Origin: Adiantum capillus-veneris
Taxonomy: Eukaryota > Streptophyta > Polypodiopsida > Polypodiales > Pteridaceae
Direction: 5' to 3'
Assembly (NCBI GenBank): GCA_014529385.2
Contig: CM043955.1
Span: 150,553,640 to 150,613,639, forward strand
Length of the DNA stretch: 60,000 nucleotides
Both the position numbers and the translations under genes were made by a program. How positions within the stretch are numbered: the first letter of the stretch is position 1; the number at the start of each line of letters is the position of its first letter. Of the stretch, positions 57,001 to 60,000 are shown piece by piece. The notes beneath the pieces were generated by a model that did no database searches, had not been told where the DNA came from, and saw nothing but the letters and a program-made list of their open reading frames with translations.

Positions 57001-57483
57001 ACCAACGATAGATGAATGTAGGCCAGCACAATTCTAAATTCTAATGGTCTAAACCAATACAGCAAGAATTTCTTTCGAAGAAACAAAAAAGCCATAGCAA
57101 CCGATGCTCGCTCGATGACGTTTGATCATGTGGAGCAGAAGAATCATGTCTATTGTATGCTCACAAGACACATTTTCTCCCAGTGTTTGACAATGAAGTA
57201 TTCACTTCATTCATCTCTTGCATAATCGTGGATTATAATGGTTTATGATGATAAGCAAAATTTGCCTCATGGCCATATGAATTGAAGTTGCAAGTGTCTC
57301 TTCCAAAAAAGCAATAAAGATTTAGTGATTGATGCTCTCTTGGTGAAACCATACAACCTCATCTACATAAACCCCATTGGTGAGGTTACAACTGCCATGA
57401 GAGGGGATTTTTTGGCGAGCATTCTCTAGCAAGGCTTTTTGGAATCCAAGGAGTAGATTCCAAAATAGATTCTAAAAAGAGAT

Positions 57484-57626
<143 letters not shown>

Positions 57627-57958
57627 ACATACATACCATAAGTAACAAAATACATCATTGCTTAGGTCGTGGACAACAAAAAGAAAGCTTCAAAAAGATG
57701 AACATCCATGATTCATAGAAAGCATAACATTCTGTATCACATGTAGACATGAGGCGGCATTTTATATGTTGCAACCATAATCAATTTCTTGAAGACCGGG
57801 CTTTTGTAGGAGCACTACTCTCTATGGGCAAGAAATTATTCACCATGTGCTCCAATTTCCCCTTTACTCTTTCCTCATCCTCCTTCGTGATGATCCCTAT
57901 TGCCTTTTGGGGCAAGGCGTCACTGCCTGAAGGAGCCTACACGGGGTGCCACATGCCT

Positions 57959-57959
<1 letters not shown>

Positions 57960-58048
<89 letters not shown>
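57960..58048. repeat. (GA)n microsatellite
   Basis: About 44 GA units. Confidence 0.95.
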
Positions 58049-58050
<2 letters not shown>

Positions 58051-58987
58051 CATTATCGTCCTCGGAGGTCAGATATGACCCATGGGACCAAAAAACGGGC
58101 ATACAAAAGCACTCCTCTAACAAAGAGGGTGTCAAATTTACAATGGCTAAGGAAAGTGTGGCAAGAAAAAAAGTGAGGGGGAAGAAAAGTTGTTGGGGGG
58201 TGTTTACAACAAAACTGCAACACATGTTGCTTATGTGATAAAGGTGGCTATGGGAAAAATGAAGAGGGGGGAGAGTATCCAAGAGAATACTATGGGGCTT
58301 TTTGTGCCCGAAACTCCTCAATGATGGCTCTACCACCACGGTAGACGGCCCATTTACCTGCAACCCGTGCTTCTCTTACTTTTTGCAACTCTTGTTTCTT
58401 TATCTTGAGTTGCATGGGTGTTAGAGCTTCACTAATCCAGAGGGTTGTACGCTTTAGAAGGTGAGTTTGTTTTAGGAGTGTCGTGCGGTCCTCTTTGGTT
58501 TTGAAGACAAGGCTCCATTGGTTGGTGCGGCTCCCTTGGTTGGTGCGGTGTGTGTGTGTGTGGCATTTACAACATTAAATGCTTGATAATATTTTAAGTC
58601 ACACCACCTTCTTTTGTGAGATCCTCTTGGTGGGAATCTCCTATTATTAAAGGCAAAGGGAGGTCAAACCCTAAGAGGGTGCTCACATTTAACTGGCCGC
58701 CCCAAGGCGGATCTCAAAGCAGTGCTCAAGCAAGCTTCACAAATTTCAGGTCCAAACCGACCGACCGATTGGCCATCCATCATTGACCACCTCAATCAAC
58801 GATTATCTGAGCCTTTCAACGGCTGCAATCAACGGTAGTATCGCCTTTGCATATGATCGGTGGACTTGCCACAACAAGCACACACAATGTTATTTAGAAC
58901 AACTTTGGGTCTGCCCATAAGGGTCCCCCCTTCCCACGGCCTAGCACACTAGTCCTTAAATCAAGAGCCTTCTCCCACCACAACCTT

Positions 58988-59212
58988 CTTACTTCATGGC
59001 ACTTTCCCACTAGCTCCAAGGCATCAAATCATCAACTAGTTGAAGGAGTTTCCCCACAATAGCAAAAACCCATCAATTAAAAGTTATTAGCACAAATCTC
59101 CTTACTTAAGGGAACTTTCTCGCTAGCTCTAAGGCAGAAAAGTATCAACTAGTTTAGAAGGAGTTTCCCACAATAGCAAAAACTTATCAAGCAAAATTTA
59201 CTAGCACCAATA
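58988..59212. repeat. Imperfect tandem duplication, about 112 bp
   Basis: Both copies share CTAGCTC(C/T)AAGGCA, ATCAACTAGTT and CCACAATAGCAAAAAC in the same order and spacing. Confidence 0.8.
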
Positions 59213-59572
59213 CCATGCATTTGCACAAACCCTTTGCACTCACACTTGCATGCATACCAAGAAAATCGATTTTGGCTTCATGAAGAAAAAGTTTGTAGAA
59301 GGATTAGACATTTCCCTACAATGGGTAAGACCATCATCACTTGCACACATTGCACAAAGTTTGTTTTGTACACCATGCCAACATCAACATCCAGTTTGAT
59401 CACTTTGATGACAAATTTGATGGGAGGAGAACTATCAACCATAACAACCTTGAAAAACACTTTGCGATAAACATCAAGAAAAAAACACTTTGAAGATTTG
59501 AATTAGGCATCCTCTGACATTGGAGGAAGCACTATTTGTATTTGACCTACCATATGATTGCCTACCATTCTC

Positions 59573-59670
59573 TAGGGAAGGTGTATTTTGGCCTATACCC
59601 TACTATTAAATTCTTTAGGGACATGCATTTTGATCCTACACCCTGCTATTAAATTCTCTAGAGGAGGACA
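59573..59670. repeat. Imperfect tandem duplication, about 50 bp
   Basis: Two copies of a unit with TTTTGG/TTTTGATCCTA...CCCTACTATTAAATTCT. Confidence 0.7.
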
Positions 59671-60000
59671 CTCTTTGTAGGGTGCTACTATGACACACAC
59701 ACACGAAGGTTTGTTGGGGTGTGTGACACATCCTACATCTCTGACATCATTGATTATATTATTGGATGCTCTCTCCCTCTTCTATAAAAGAAGCCCAAGC
59801 TAAGCACTTTGTATCAAGAATTTGCCCCATCATTTAAGCTTATTTTGTACTCATCATTTGCATCTAGTTTATCATGAATCAAATCCATTTTTTTCTATAT
59901 CTATTAGTGTCAATCTCTTCTCTCTCTCTCTCTCTCTCTCCTGCCCCCCAAAGCTTGTGTAATTAACTCACTAATTACACCATGAACATTTCATTGTTGT

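Noticed and set aside
58270-58440. A LINE ORF1-type motif (minus strand)
   Set aside because: About 40 residues with only loose similarity; no flanking LINE sequence was seen.

Overview
This window reads as nuclear DNA of a land plant, most likely a fern. No prokaryotic operon, CRISPR array, phage or organellar gene is visible. The evidence for a plant is plant-type Ty3/Gypsy chromoviruses and Ty1/Copia elements with initiator-Met-tRNA primer sites, a plant-style Sec14/CRAL-TRIO gene with GT-AG introns, and very abundant (GA)n/(CT)n microsatellites. The evidence for a fern is a broken copy of a bacterial-type squalene-hopene cyclase; that class of triterpene synthase is known in ferns and a few other seedless plants and is absent from typical seed plants. 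The species call is inference.

Layout. (1) 1-7609, minus: a decayed Ty3/Gypsy element (E5) that runs off the left edge and carries extra coding sequence downstream of integrase. (2) 7610-23589, minus: one Gypsy chromovirus (G3) cut into pieces. Its pol (7610-9412) is separated from its gag-protease (16845-18889) by a 7.4-kb insertion (9413-16839, TG...CA ends, 5-bp target duplication TGATA). That insertion in turn holds a truncated Copia element (about 11110-15163). The G3 5' LTR (19303-23589) is itself split by a 2.35-kb element (20795-23141) with short inverted ends and a TTA duplication, and this carries the squalene-hopene cyclase pseudogene. G3 sits inside a Copia LTR (23590-23671). (3) 23672-31772: the quietest part, with the only host gene that looks intact, a three-exon Sec14-like lipid-transfer protein (26440-28301, minus), a tRNA-derived SINE with an inverted partner, and microsatellites. 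(4) 31773-33015: the 5' end of another LTR element plus (TG)n(GA)n tracts. (5) 33016-47630, plus: an old Copia element (Copia A) whose gag is interrupted by a chromovirus solo LTR (33844-44280, duplication GATAT), which is interrupted by a nearly pristine Gypsy chromovirus, G2 (34196-43110, minus; LTRs differ by three transitions and one microsatellite step). (6) 47639-49062: a GA tract, a zinc-knuckle gag fragment and a LINE tail. (7) 49063-53428, minus: a second Copia family (Copia B) with its 3' LTR. (8) 54700-57000, minus: a gag-protease fragment of a third Gypsy-like family. (9) 57000-60000: non-coding, with GA/TG tracts and small tandem duplications.

The elements form a readable insertion history. 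On the right: Copia A, then solo LTR, then G2. On the left: Copia D LTR, then G3, then separate hits by E5, by the long TG...CA element (itself hit by Copia C) and by the TIR element. Most coding regions are broken by stops and frameshifts. G2 is the only candidate for recent activity, and even it shows two frame breaks. The least ordinary items are the cyclase pseudogene inside a TIR element, the extra ORF downstream of integrase in E5, and inverted CCAAT dyads recurring in LTRs of several families. I did not find a clearly new biological system.
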